The position numbers and the translations under genes are program-made. This document shows positions 27,658-40,397 of a DNA stretch of 64,000 nucleotides, one piece after another (within the stretch, counting starts at the first letter, position 1; each line of letters begins with the position of its first letter). Below the pieces are notes generated by a model. It worked only from the letters and a program-made list of their open reading frames with translations. It did not search any database and was not told the DNA's origin. The stretch lies in assembly GCA_033239005.1 (NCBI GenBank), contig BSQZ01000039.1:665816-729815 (forward strand), in the 5' to 3' direction. Source of the stretch: Lamellibrachia satsuma (lineage: Eukaryota; Annelida; Polychaeta; Sabellida; Siboglinidae).

Positions 27658-28364
27658 TGACCACCCCCACGCACGCTTGGTGTTGTAATGTCGCTAGCGA
27701 CACCCCACTACATATAGACACGCTCCATAGAGTAGTAGTGAGTCGAGTGTAAACATTACCTTCTGGTTACCACACCTCACCACCCCCACCATAGGGTAAT
27801 GAGACGATTATAACCATCTGACCACCCCCTCGCACGCTGGGTGTCGTATTCTCGCTAGTGACACCCCACTACATATGGACACGCTCCGTAGAGTAGTAGT
27901 GAGTCGAGTATACCCATTACCTTCTGGTTTCCACACCTCACCACCCCACACCATAGAATATTGAGACGCTACAGGGTGCTGATACACTCGCTAGTGGCGC
28001 AGGGGCGCGCGATTCACCTTTTTCCGCGTAATACACCTTTTTCCTGTAATCGCTCTAATTGCGCGCCCCTGCGCCACTGGCGACTGTATCAGCACCCTCT
28101 AGCGTCTCAATATTCTATGGTGTGGGGTGGTGAGGTGAGGTCCATATGTAGTGGGGTGTCACTAGCGAGAATACGACACCAAGCGTGAGTGCGGGTGGTC
28201 AGATGGTTATAATCGTCTCATTACCCTATGGTGGGGGTGGTGAGGTGTGGTAACCAGAAGGTAATGGGTACACTCGACTCACTACTACTCTATGGAGCGT
28301 GTCTATATGTAGTGGGGTGTCACTAGCGACATTACAACACCAAGCGTGCGTGGGGGTGGTCAGA
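27658..28364. repeat. Palindrome centre with paired 163-bp repeats
   Basis: Left of centre, two tandem copies of about 163 bp start near 27,658 and 27,821, sharing 'acaccccactacatat' and 'agtagtagtgagtcgagt'. They are mirrored on the right with one copy shortened. The spacer 28,011-28,060 holds two direct repeats of CACCTTTTTCC. Arms meet at GCGCGC (28,005-28,010 and 28,061-28,066). Confidence 0.8.
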
Positions 28365-29050
28365 TACAGTTTACTCATAACTCCTACAGTTTACCCATAA
28401 TTCCTATTGTTTACCCATAGCTCCTAAAGTTTACCTATAATTCCTACAATTTACCCATACCTCCTACAGTTTACCTATAAGTCCTACAATTACCCATCCT
28501 TCCTACAGTTTACCCATAATTCCTACAGTTTACCCATAATTCATACAGTTTACCCATAACTCCTACAGTTTACCTATAATTCCTACAATTTACCCATAAT
28601 TCCTACAGTTTACCTTTAATTCCTACAATGTGCCCATCTTTCCTACAGTTTACTCATATTTCCTACAGTTTACCCATAATTCCTACAGTTTACCCTTAAC
28701 TCCTACAGTTTACCCATAATTCCTGCAGTTTACCCTTAACTCCTACAGTTTATCCATAATTCCTACAATTTACCAATATCTCCTATTGTTTACCCACAAG
28801 TCCTACAGTTTACCCACACCTCCTACAGTTTACCCATAATTCATGCAATTTACTTATAACTACACTTTACCCATACCTCCAACAGTTTACCTATAAGACC
28901 TACAATTACCCATACTTCCTACAGTTTACCCATAATTCATACAGTTTACCTATAACTACAATTTACCATACCTCCTATAGTTTACCCATAACTCCTACAG
29001 TTTACCCATAATTCCTACAATTTACCCATACCTCCTATAATTTACCCATA
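28365..29050 (+). repeat. 20-bp satellite, right arm
   Basis: About 34 copies of TTTACCCATAATTCCTACAG with 1-2 base variation. Not a telomere repeat: the unit is 20 bp and internal. Confidence 0.92.
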
Positions 29051-31070
29051 AGTCCTACAAGGACGCGGTTGGAGGTAGGAGAAACAGAGGACTGTATGAT
29101 GGACGCAGTGTATAAGGAGCCAGGATGTGGTTGGAGGTAGGAGAGACAGAGGTCTTCATGGTGGAGGCAATGTGTAAGGAGCAGGGATGTGGCTGGAGGT
29201 AGGGGCAACAGAGGAAAGTATGGTGGACGCAATGTATCAGGAGCCAAGATGTAACTGGAGGTAGGGGAGACAGAGGACTGTATGATGGACGCAATGTATC
29301 AGGAGTCAGGATGTGGCTGGAGGTAGGAGAAATAGAGGACAGTATGGTGGACGCAATGTATCAGGAGTCAGGATGTGGTTGGAGGTAGGAGAGACAGAGG
29401 ACTGTATGATGGACGCAATGTGTTAGGAGCCAGGATGTGGCTGGAGGTAGGAATAACAGAGGATAGTATGGTGGAGGCAATGTGTAAGGAGTAAGGATGT
29501 GGCTGGAGGTAGGAGAGACAGAGGACTGTATGGTGGACGCAATGTATCAGGAGTCAGGATGTGGCTGGAGGTAGGGGAGACAGAGGACTGTATGATGGAC
29601 GCAATGTATCGGGAGCCGGGATGTGGCTGGAGGTAGGAGCGACTGAAGACTGTAGAGTGGATGCAATGTATAAGGAGCAAGGTGTGGCTGGAGGTAGGAG
29701 AGATAGGGGACTGTATGATGGACGCAATGTGTACAGAGCCCGGATGTGGCTGGAGGTAGGGGAGACAGAGGACTGTATGATGGACGCAATGTATCAGGAG
29801 TCAGGATGTGGCTGGAGGTAGGAGATACAGAGGACAGTATGGTGGACGCAATGTATATATAAGGAGCAAGGGTGTGGCTGGAGGTAGGAAAGAAAGAGGA
29901 CTGTATGATGGACGCAATGTGTAAAGAGCCAGGATGTGGCTGGAGGTAGGGGAGACAGAGGACTGTATGATGGACGCAATGTATCAGGAGTCAGGATGTG
30001 GCTGGAGGTAGGAGATACAGAGGACAGTATGGTGGACGCAATGTATAAGGAGCAAGGGTGTGGCTGGAGGTAGGAAAGAAAGAGGACTGTATGATGGACG
30101 CAATGTATCCAGGAGCCAGGATGTGGTTGGAGGTAGGAGAGACAGGGGACTGTATGATGGACGCAATGTGTCAGGATCCAGGATGTGGCTGGAGGTAGGA
30201 GCAACAGAGGATAGTATGGCGGAGGCAATGTGTAAGGAGTACGGGTGTGGCTGGAGGTAGGAAAGACAGAGGACTGTATGATGGACGCAATGTATCAGGA
30301 GTCAGGATGTGGCTGGAGGTAGGAGAAACAGAGGATAGTATGGTGGAGGCAATGTATAAGGAGCAAGGGTGTGGCTGGAGGTAGGAAAGACAGAGGACTG
30401 TATGATGAACGCAATGTGTAAAGAGCCAGGATGTGGCTGGAGGTAGGTGAGACAGAGGACTGTATGATGGACGCAATGTATCCAGGAGCCAGGATGTGGT
30501 TGGAGGTAGGAGAGACAGGGGACTGTATGATGGCCGCAATGTGTCAGGAGCCAGGATGTGGCTGTACGTAGGAATAACAGAGGATAGTATGGTGGAGGCA
30601 ATGCGTAAGGAGTAAGGGTGTCGCTGGAGGTAGGGTAGACGGAGCCTGTATGATGGATGCACTGTATCAGGAGTCAGGATGTAGCTGGAGGTAGGAGCAA
30701 CTGAGGAGAGTATGGTGGATGCAATGTATAAGGAGCAAGGGTTTGGCTGGAGGTAGGAAAGACAGAGGACTGTATGATGGATGCAATGTGTACAGAGCCA
30801 AGATGTGGCTGGATGTAGGGGAGACAGAGGACTGTATGATTGACGCAATGTATCAGGAGTCAGGATGTGGCTGGAGGTAGGAGAAACAGGGGACTGTATG
30901 ATGGACGCAATGTGTCAGGAGCCAGGATGTGGCTGTACGTAGGAATAACAGAGGATAGTATGGTGGAGGCAATGTGTAAGGAGTAAGGGTGTGGCTGGAG
31001 GTAGGAAAGAAGGAGGACTGTATGATGGACGCAATATATCGGGAGCCAGTATGTGGCTGGAAGTAGGAGC
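29050..31070 (-). repeat. 62-bp minisatellite, inner block, right arm
   Basis: About 32 copies, inverted relative to the left arm. The block was expanded (or the left one contracted) after the palindrome formed. Confidence 0.95.
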
Positions 31071-31545
31071 AACGCATACAGTAGTTCTATTTCTGTTATG
31101 TAGGAGGAGGAAGGGTGTGAAGAAGCGTCCGTACTAGCGACAGACGAGAGGAGACGCTCATTACATAGATTAGTTCAGATAATTATTGATTTGTACATTT
31201 ACTGTATTAAATACACGCCGTTCTAGAGCTGTCTCGGTACTCATAACCCCCGGTTTTTCCTTGCGTGATGGATGCCTGGTGTCGGTTAGTTGACAGCTGC
31301 CGGCCGCTTATCTGTTTTTCTGATTACGGTGGTATTGTTCCGAGGGTTACGTCAGCTGTCTGGTTTATTTCTACCATGCTATATAAATGAGCTGGGATCT
31401 TCGTGTCGTCATCACAACCGTCATTATTGCCTTCGTAGTCGTTCAGATAGATCATGCCTGCCGAACTGGTACCCCTGTTCAGCGATGTCTTTGTAGTTCT
31501 CCAAGCCGTCGGGACCGCGATGTTTCAACTGCCGGGATGTGGCTG
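31071..31545. other. Unique segment between minisatellite blocks, right arm
   Basis: Mirror of 26,526-26,989. Contains a TATATAA box at 31,380-31,386 and, 30-60 bp downstream, initiator-like TCA sequences. A short open frame from the ATG at 31,387 reads MSWDLRVVITTVIIAFVVVQ, a signal-peptide-like stretch. A second ATG (31,454) starts MPAELVPLFSD, a peptide start also found near 23,588 and 34,204 in the outer arms. No protein family recognised; could be a promoter plus leader exon of the ancestral element. Confidence 0.45.
31380..31386 (+). promoter_or_regulatory. TATA box, right arm internal segment
   Basis: TATATAA in otherwise non-AT-rich sequence, present in the same context in the left arm (minus strand, about 26,674-26,680). 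A transcription start about 30 bp downstream is inferred, which would place the ATG at 31,387 in the non-transcribed part and favour the ATG at 31,454. Confidence 0.4.
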
Positions 31546-32733
31546 TACGTAGGAATAACAGAGGATAGTATGGTGGAGGCAATGTGTAAGGAGTAAGGGT
31601 GTGGCTGGAGGTAGGAAAGACGGAGGACTGTATGATGGACGCAATGTGTAAAGAGTCAGGATTTGGCTGGATGTAGGGAAGACAGAGGACTGTATGATGG
31701 ACGCAATGTATCAGGAGTCAGGATGTGGCTGGAGGTAGGAGCAACAGAGGACAGTATGGTGGACGCAATGTATAAGGAGCAAGGGTGTGGCTGGAGGTAG
31801 GAAAGACAGAGGAATGTATGATGGACGCAATGTATCAGGAGCCAGGATGTGGCTGGAGGTAGGAGAGACAGAGGACTGTATGGTGGAGGCAATGTGTAAA
31901 GAGCCAGGATGTGGCTGGAGGTAGGGGAGACAGAGGACAGTATGGTGGACGCAATGTATCAGGAGCCAGGATGTGGCTGGAGGTAGGAGAGACAGAGGAC
32001 TGTATGATGGACGCAATGTGTCAGGAGCCAGGATGTGGCTGGAGGTAGGAGATACAGAGGACAGTATGGTGGACGCAATGTATAAGGAGCAAGGGTGTGG
32101 CTGGAGGTAGGAAAGACAGAGGACTGTATGATGGACGCAATGTGTAAAGAGCCAGGATGTGGCTGGAGGTAGGGGAGACAGAGGACTGTATGATGGACGC
32201 AATGTATCAGGAGTCAGGATGTGGCTGGAGGTAGGAGATACAGAGGATAGTATGGTGGACGCAACGTGTCAGGAGCCATGGTTTTGGCTGTAGGAAAGAC
32301 AGAGGACTGTATGATGGACGCAATGTGTATAGAACCAGTATGGGGCTGGAGGTAGGGGAGACATAGAACTGTATGGCGGACTCAGTATATCAGGAGCCAG
32401 GATGTTGTTGGAGGTAGGAGAGACAGAGGACTGTATGATGGACGCAATGTGTAAAGAGCCAGGATGTGGCTGGAGGTAGGGGAGACAGAGGACTGTATGA
32501 TGGACGCAATGTGTAAGGAGCCAGGATGTGGCTGGAGGTAGGGGAGACAGAGGACTGTATGATGGACGCAATGTATCAGGAGCCAGGATGTGGCTGGAGG
32601 TAGGAGAGACAGAGGACTGTATGATGGACGCAATGTGTCAGGAGCCAGGATGTGGCTGGAGGTAGGAAAGACAGAGGACTGTATGACGGGCGCAATCTAT
32701 CGGGAGCCAGCATGTGGCTGGAAGTAGGAGCAA
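31546..32733 (-). repeat. 62-bp minisatellite, outer block, right arm
   Basis: About 19 copies, mirror of 25,196-26,525. Confidence 0.95.
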
Positions 32734-33223
<490 letters not shown>

Positions 33224-33429
33224 TAAATGCATCTTTATTATTCATCTTTTATTAAAGCGCAGTGTCACTGCACACAGTGCGGAAGTCCAAACAGGTTTAA
33301 TCTTGGTAATTGTTTTCCTCGCCTGGTCCATCAGAATATAAGGGGTCTGTGAGTAACACGATCCATATGAAACTAAAGTCCCGTTATTTTTATAGCTAGG
33401 TGAACGAACATACACACTTCACTACATAT

Positions 33430-34110
33430 GTGTGCTGGGTAAATTGTAGGAATTATGGGTAAATTGTACGAATTATGGGTAAACTGTAGGAGTTATGGGT
33501 AAAGTGTAAGAGCGCACTATTTTAAACTATTGACATATAACGAACATATTCGTATGACAAGAGGCTTTAGAGTCCTCTGTCTAACGTTTGTGGACGATAT
33601 TGTGTCATTATTTTCAAATATTTAATAAAATGTCCTTGTACTCTTATTCAATAGGATAATTATGGGTAAATTGTAGGAGCGCACTATTTTAACATATTGA
33701 CATATAACGCAAATATGCGTATGGCAAGAGACTTTAGAGTCCTCTGTCTAACGTTTATGGACGATATTGTGTCATTATTTTCAAATAGTTAATACAATGT
33801 CCTTGTACATTTATTCAATAGGAGAATTATGGGTAAATTGTACGAATTATGGGTAAACTGTAAGAGTTATGGGTAAAGTGTAAGAGCGCCCTATTTAAAA
33901 ATATTGACATATAACGAAAGTATGGATATGGCAAGAAACTTTAGAGTCCTCTGTCTAACGTTTGTGGACGTTATTGTGTTATTATTTTCAAATAGTTTAT
34001 AAAATGTCCTTGTACTCTTATTCAATAGGATAATTATGGGTAAATTGTAGGAATTATGGGTAAACTGTAGGAGTTATGGATAAAGTGTAAAAGCGCATTA
34101 TTTTAAAATA
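33430..34110. repeat. Composite 20-bp/protease-fragment array, right arm
   Basis: Mirror of 23,690-24,365 with three units; each includes 'agagtcctctgtctaacgtt' derived from the protease gene. Confidence 0.8.
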
Positions 34111-34458
34111 TTTACATTTAAAAAAATATAGTACGATATCATGTTTTGTTCATTTCTCGTCTCCTCGTTGGGTCGCTGAACAGGGGTACCAGTTCGGCAG
34201 GCATGATCTATCTGAACGAGCTGTCCCACATCAATAGTCTACTTTGCAACATTGTTGTCGTTTTTTTACACTGATTAGCTCTATTGCCATTGTTCCGGTT
34301 AGCATCCTTTCATCTCGCACTATGGCTCACAGCTGGATAAACGCTTCGGCTTACAGTTAACTCCTGTCGTTAGGGCGTCCAGTTAGTATTAAATCGCCAC
34401 TCGGACTGGTCACTCCGTCAAGGTCAGGGTCCAGTGTTGAGGTGGGGGGTGGGGTGGG

Positions 34459-34908
34459 ATGGGGTGGGGTGGTGTGGGGTGGGGTGGGGTGGGGTGGTCA
34501 ATGTATTATTTTTACTCTCTATATTCTTACGGCGTTCTACCTGCCGCCTTCGTGTGCAACACCGACGACGGCGACGAACCGGGCGAACACTGGATCGCGC
34601 TGTACCTGGCTGCCGACGGACGCGGCGATTACTTCTGCTCGTACGGCCTGCCGCCACGTCACGCTGCCTTCCGCACCTTCATGAACGAACATTGTTCCGA
34701 GTGGACTCATAATAGCAAGAGACTTCAGAGCCCTCTGTCTAACGTTTGCGGACAATATTGCGAAGTTTTTCTATTGCTTCGTTGTAACGGCTTTCCAATG
34801 AGAACTTTTATCAACGTATTCGGCACCGATCTAGTTGCTAACGATTGTCGCGTGTTTGATTGGCTTAAACAGATGCGACAAGGTAGACTGTATTATCGCT
34901 CGTCGTAA
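34459..34908 (+). CDS. Adenain-type (C5-like) cysteine protease, right arm copy
   Basis: Near-identical to the left arm copy. In a 149-residue frame from 34,459: His44 in GEHW, Cys60 where the family has Asp/Glu (GDYFCSYGLPP), Gln90 and Cys97 in RLQSPLSNVCGQYC, then VANDCRVFDWLK. Three of four catalytic positions of the adenovirus-protease family are kept; the acid is changed identically in both arms. The first ~14 residues are translated GGGGT repeat, so the start is uncertain. Stop TAA at 34,906, CTG repeat at 34,974-34,994 and AATAAA at 35,001 follow. Both genes point outward to the element termini. In complete Polintons this gene is internal, not in the terminal repeats. Confidence 0.78.
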   Translation: MGWGGVGWGGVGWSMYYFYSLYSYGVLPAAFVCNTDDGDEPGEHWIALYLAADGRGDYFCSYGLPPRHAAFRTFMNEHCSEWTHNSKRLQSPLSNVCGQYCEVFLLLRCNGFPMRTFINVFGTDLVANDCRVFDWLKQMRQGRLYYRSS

Positions 34909-35000
34909 TCGATCGACGAGCCTCCGGTAGTCGTACTTATATTATACACGCTACCCATATTGTATCTCCATCCTGCTGCTGCTGCTGCTGCTGCTTGTTC

Positions 35001-35006
35001 AATAAA
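35001..35006 (+). terminator. Polyadenylation signal AATAAA, right arm protease
   Basis: 93 bp after the protease stop and directly after a (CTG)n tract; conserved in both arms. Confidence 0.55.
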
Positions 35007-35269
35007 ATATACGTGTGCACTCGTACGATACCGTGTCTCTTTCCTTTCTCGTCTCCTCGTTAGGTCCTTTGATCTCAGTTATTAATTACCCTCTTCATGA
35101 TCACTGTTAACTCTTTCTTCTCAATTATTAATGTTCCTCTCCTGGAGCGGGGCGGGGCGGCCCCCCCCCACGTCACTCATGCGTGAACAGGCCGCTAGGG
35201 GGCGCTCTTAACCGAAATCAGTCATGCAGAGCCACCACATTGGCGGGTGAAATCCCCTTATGCACTACT

Positions 35270-35275
35270 GACCTC
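35270..35275. other. Right 6-bp target-site duplication (GACCTC)
   Basis: Same six bases as 22,475-22,480, directly after the terminal ACT of the element. On the minus strand it is GAGGTC, read as Glu-Val in the interrupted gag-like frame on both sides. Confidence 0.85.
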
Positions 35276-36201
35276 GATATATTTTAACACGGACATATAC
35301 ATTTGAAATGCTTGCATCCACAACTGAAAAGACAGGGTCTCACTTGGCTTGGCCTTTGCCGGGGACACACAGAAAGTGGGGCTAGCGGTAGCACCCTGTA
35401 CTGACAGGGCGTAATCATGCTGCTGGAGCTGGTCGGGCTTAATGAGGAGGGACAGGTCGATGAACTCACCAGCCCAAATCTTAGCTCTAAGGGTATCGGG
35501 GATACGGACATGGAGTGGCAAGGAAACTGATGCGCACGATGCCATCAATTCGTGCGTGGCCCATTGCAGAGACCCTTAAACCTCATTACCTGGGACATGC
35601 ATAAAGTTGACAGTAGGCCAGGGGGCGACATTGTCATTGGCACCATAACCAAATGGCAATGGCTGCTCCTGGGCAGTGTGATTTGGCTCGACTGGCTGCA
35701 CCGGAAAAGCGTGTCCCCACTCCGGCGTGTCTGGACCCTGGCCAGCTGTCACCTGTGCGGCACTGCCCAGAGCAGCAGGTGGGGAACCAGCTGCTGGCGC
35801 CGGGTGCAAAGCCATCACCATGGTGTGAATTTGCTGAAGCATTCTCTCAGACGATGCCACGCGGCGTTCCATGTTGCGTTCCCACTGGCTCCGGGACAAG
35901 GCTGGCTCCTGCGCACCACCGCCTGAAGACGAGGAACATCCTCGAAATGCTCCCGAATCACACATTCAGGTGGCGGAGTCCCCATTGAGACAACTGCCGG
36001 AGACACCGCGGCAGGAGCAGACACCGTGGCAGGAGCAGACGTCACGGCAGGAGCAGACGTCGCTGTGGAAGGAGCAGACGTCGCTGCGGCAGCAGACACT
36101 GCAGCCTAGCGTGCGCGTGCTAATCGAGCCCGAGTTTGTCTGGGGGGCGTGTTCTGCATTGCAGGCCGTCCACGACCCCGTGTAGCCTTAGCACGTGCCA
36201 T
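35270..36201 (-). pseudogene. Gag-like ORF1 of a Ngaro/DIRS-type retrotransposon, upstream half
   Basis: Starts at an ATG (36,199-36,201) with a basic N-terminus MARAKATRGRGRPAMQN, an early TAG, then an Ala/Ser/Thr-rich low-complexity stretch. After a frameshift (about 35,900-35,965) the frame reads SQWERNMERRVASSERMLQQ (coiled-coil-like), a Pro/Ala-rich linker, one in-frame TAA (35,576), then IPDTLRAKIWAGEFIDLSLL and LSFQLWMQAFQMYMSVLKYI. 'K-I-W-x-G-E-F-I-D' with 'W-x-x-A-F-x-x-[FY]-M-S' is typical of the nucleocapsid-like ORF of these retrotransposons. It is cut at 35,270 by the palindromic element and resumes at 22,480. Confidence 0.68.
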
Positions 36202-36249
36202 TCTGCAACAACAATACAACAGCAGCAGCGACTAGACAAAGCTTATCTC

Positions 36250-36650
36250 CCCATGTGACAAGGCACACTACGTAACATGGTTAAAAACAGTGACGACGCA
36301 CGACAATAAATCCCATGACAGTGATCAAAGCACTGCAGCGTGACAAGGCACACTACGTAACATGGGATAAAAACAGTGGCGAATCACGACAATAACTCTC
36401 ATGACAGTGATCAACGCACTGCAGTGTGACTATGCACACTACGTAACATGGATAAAATTATTGACGAAGCATAAAATGTGACGATGCACGACATAAATCC
36501 CATGAGGTTGATCATGACACTATAGTGTGACCACACACCATGTAACATGAATATAGAACAGTGCGTAAGCACAACAAAAATCACATGACAATGAGCAAAG
36601 CTCTATAACACGTTAATGCACGCTACGTAGCCAAGAACACAGTAACTGAG
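36250..36650. repeat. 85-bp tandem repeat upstream of the gag-like ORF
   Basis: Units start at 36,256, 36,341 and 36,426 with 'tgacaaggcacactacgtaa'-like sequence, then two degenerate copies near 36,528 and 36,610. The array lies 5' of the gag-like start and may be part of the retrotransposon leader. Confidence 0.75.
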
Positions 36651-36928
36651 AACCCAACATATACAATCCGCCATAGACGTGGCGGCGATCTGTAGTCAAA
36701 GACCCACAATGCACTTTATGTTACCCTTCGTCTCATAACATTACCAGTTTGCTACATATAAAACACAACAAAATAATCATGGTAGAAATAAGTGGTGACA
36801 TGAAATCCAGTCAAAGACTATCCTCAAATATTTTCATCAGGCGATCGACAGCCCGTTACAACGGAAAAACACTCTCGACCCATGACCATGTGGCTACACA
36901 CCGCCATCAGTGACCTGCTTTACAGCTT

Positions 36929-37440
36929 TTATGACGGCTCCTCGGATGGAGCGGTAAAACCTGAAATTACCGATATCACTAAAATGGACTCCGTCTCTGC
37001 GAAAGACAGGGCGGATGCTATTCCAGAGGCGCTTATGCCTCCAGAAAAGATCCCTTCGGTATCGTTACAGAAATGTTCGAGGTAGTCCTTGACTTGGATT
37101 ACACGATAAGCACCCTCCTCGTAACTGAAGTTGCGCCATTTACGTCTACGTATGACCTGACAAACGGCGACCTGCTTGACGCCTAAACCAAGTAATTTAA
37201 CGGCCAAACGCTGGATGTCCAGTGCCACTAGTACTGGATCGGGAGCAGATCCAGCATCTAGGTAGTTACCCCCCACATGTAAAACGCAGACATCCGCGTG
37301 AAACGTAGCGATACGCATAATGGCCGCTGGTGAGGAAAGGGAGGGTAGCGTGGTCCCCCGAATTCCCAAGTAATTTACTTTTGCAACTGTGGTCCCGTCC
37401 GTGCATGCTCGCCAAGCCAATAAATGTGACTATGCCCCAA
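36929..37440 (-). pseudogene. SGNH-hydrolase-like domain of a Ngaro-type element
   Basis: Minus-strand frame with LGIRGTTLPSLSSPAAI, VCVLHVGGNYLDAG and LGLGVKQVAVCQVIRRRKW. SGNH hydrolases carry a 'G-D/H-S' block and a 'GG-N-D' block. A GHSHIYWLG block I candidate lies just upstream (37,400-37,440) in a different frame, and the second block here is GGNY. SGNH-like ORFs are known in some Ngaro-type retrotransposons. Placement upstream of gag on the same strand is unexpected and may mean a second element copy or rearrangement. At least one frameshift; probably inactive. Confidence 0.55.
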
Positions 37441-37699
37441 AATCAAGCTGCATCTACATTTACACTATTCGTGTTCTACCAAACATGCTCCTCTTGTTCT
37501 ACCAAACTTGCACTTTCTTCCATATCAGATAAATGTAAAGTTCGCTTATGATTATCACTTAAGAACTACAACGTTACCCCTTCCGAGGGAAGGTATTATT
37601 TACTATGAAATATAAATAAGTAGTCGGTGGAAAGATCATTAAGCAAGTGGATAAAGGCGGACATGTGTGTGATGATATAGGAAGTAGCAAGGAGCAACA
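37441..37699. other. Intergenic with a short RTE-like LINE scrap
   Basis: 37,620-37,690 matches the 109-bp unit at 15,795 ('gtcggtggaaagatcattaa'). Otherwise nothing recognised. Confidence 0.45.
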
Positions 37700-38060
37700 A
37701 TTCAATAGTCTTTTATTTTATTGAAGACAGTTTGCACAACGCAAGCAAAGGACAAAAAAAGTTAAGTTCGTAAAGTCTAAATGTTGTTCTACCGCTGGTG
37801 TTAAGCTTTGAAATGACCTACATATTGCACTATGAAAATGTAAAACTATTTTCGCTTTAAAAAAACGCACAACACATCTATACTTGATAGATAAAAAGGG
37901 ATATTATGTTCTGAAACGTAATGCGTTTACTGTATTAGCTTTTGGTATATTTATGCATTAATCATATGTGATTTATCAGTAAGATACAATGGATTACTAT
38001 ATAAAACAGGAATAATATATATGCATATGTGTATGTTTGTATATGTATTTATGTATATAT
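37700..38060 (+). mobile_element. LINE-2 family 3' end, module C copy
   Basis: Matches 48,196-48,500, for example 'acctacatattgcactatga' and 'tacaatggattactat'. 5'-truncated LINE tail without coding capacity, followed by the SINE as in modules A and D. Confidence 0.6.
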
Positions 38061-38219
38061 ATATATATAATATTATTACAAAACAATGCAACAGGGGAGA
38101 GTATACGTACATTTACACTTCAGTCCTCTCTTTTTCAAGCATAATATTGCAGCACACTATGCTTGTTACTATTTTCTGCATTAGCAATATATGAATATAC
38201 ACAGCATATATGTAATATT

Positions 38220-38462
38220 GGAAATAAATATATTATTGTTAGATGGAGTCCATGGCATGTTGCACATTTGCACCTGTGTGGGATATTTACTTCCTCTGGC
38301 AGAGACACCAGATAGAAGGAACAAACGGCTTTTATAGTCTGTTATGAAAGGCACATACAAAGTGGAATGAACCAAGTTGCCTAAACTTCGAAACAGCATC
38401 ACGTGGACTCTCGATTGACAAACCGGCGCTCCGACCGCCGAGCCACTGCGCCCCACGCTTTT
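38220..38462 (-). mobile_element. tRNA-derived SINE, module C copy
   Basis: On the minus strand box-A-like AGTGGCTCGGCGG is well conserved (38,438-38,450), but the stretch carrying box B is deleted. Same insertion position as in modules A and D. Confidence 0.58.
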
Positions 38463-39109
<647 letters not shown>

Positions 39110-39260
39110 GATCTTTGTTCGGTGGAATGTGCAGCGTCATTAGGCGGTCTGAAATGATGCCGACAGGTAGCGAGGAGAGTTTATTTGCAAGTGTATTCGC
39201 AATGTCAAAGCCAAGTCTTGCTTTGTTCGCCAGCATCCTTGCCGATCCAGAAGAAGGTAT
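39110..39260 (-). pseudogene. RTE-like LINE endonuclease fragment, module C copy
   Basis: The minus strand gives KARLGFDIANTLANKLSS and GIISDRLMTLHIP, the same domain as 20,494-20,728 without the 74-bp internal duplication. Confidence 0.5.
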
Positions 39261-40309
39261 TACTCCTCTCTGTCAGTCAACATTTGTCTTCAAAGTTCAT
39301 TTCTGGAAGAGGTTCTATGTCAGTTTTATACCCCTCAAGTTCATGTTCAATCAGAGCTGTGCACCAGTCGGGTCTAGTTGGCGTACTCATTTAAATAGCT
39401 GAATGGCATTAAATTATTTGCCAGTGTAATTTCGTATACTAAAATGAAAGAGTCAGACATAAAATAAGTAAAAGGAAAATAAACACTTCGCTGAACAGTA
39501 TATCTTCAAATACAGTTGAATATTAAATAGAATAATACAATAGAGAATAAAACAAGAGAGAAAGACCAAATGGTGGCAGCGTTTTCTCGATGTTCGGATA
39601 GCTGGAGGCCCACCGAGCCGACCCCGTCACCCGCCCGCGGATCGGGTCCAGAACATGCCCCTTGGGCCCTCTCTGCCTCGCACCTAATTTACGTTTGTTT
39701 TTTTTCCGTTTTATGTGAAGAAAATAAAAACAGACAATTAATTTACTGACTTTTGTAAATTTTATTCGTTTAAAAGTTTGTATGTCCATGTGTTTTACTG
39801 GCAAAACTATTCACCCCACATAATACTCACTTAGGCGTATACTTACAGAAATAAAATAACAACACCCTTGTAACGTTAACACCGTTCTCCATCTTAATAC
39901 GTAGATGTCAATGGGGAGTCATTATTGTGCATAGTAGGCATATGGTCATGACATGTATTTCACAGTAATAAACGTGTTATCTACACAACATTTAAAACAA
40001 GTATTCGCGTTTGAACCATACTTGACATTGTTACCGGAGAGACTAAGAATTACGACACTTTATGATAGTGACAAAAGTATCTTTCTGCCAAGATGTTTAA
40101 GTAACATTGCACGTTCTTATTTGTTTAAGAGGCTATGTGTGCTCTATCTGGATATTGTGTATTTATTTATTCCATTATATGGTATCAGAGAATAAATAAA
40201 TGTTGTCTTGTCTTTATTTGATCCACAAGAATTCGACTCGGTGTCGTGAAGGTGTCAGAGTGTCGAGCATGCATTTAATTACCAGCGTACTTTGTTTGTA
40301 GTTTTCATT

Positions 40310-40312
<3 letters not shown>
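39261..40312. other. Intergenic, no gene; one GC-rich patch
   Basis: 39,590-39,700 is strikingly GC-rich ('accccgtcacccgcccgcgg') against its surroundings and may be an inserted repeat fragment; I do not recognise it. The remainder is AT-rich without coding content. Confidence 0.35.

Positions 40313-40395
<83 letters not shown>
40313..40395. repeat. (AT)n microsatellite
   Basis: About 83 bp of alternating AT directly at the 3' end of a minus-strand RTE-like LINE fragment. Confidence 0.92.

Positions 40396-40397
<2 letters not shown>

Noticed and set aside
28365..29050. TTTACCC array as an interstitial telomere
   Set aside because: The unit is 20 bp, not 5-7 bp, and it sits symmetrically inside a transposon palindrome.
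39590..39700. GC-rich patch as a CpG island or rRNA fragment
   Set aside because: Too short, no match to rRNA cores I know, and no gene beside it; left as unexplained.
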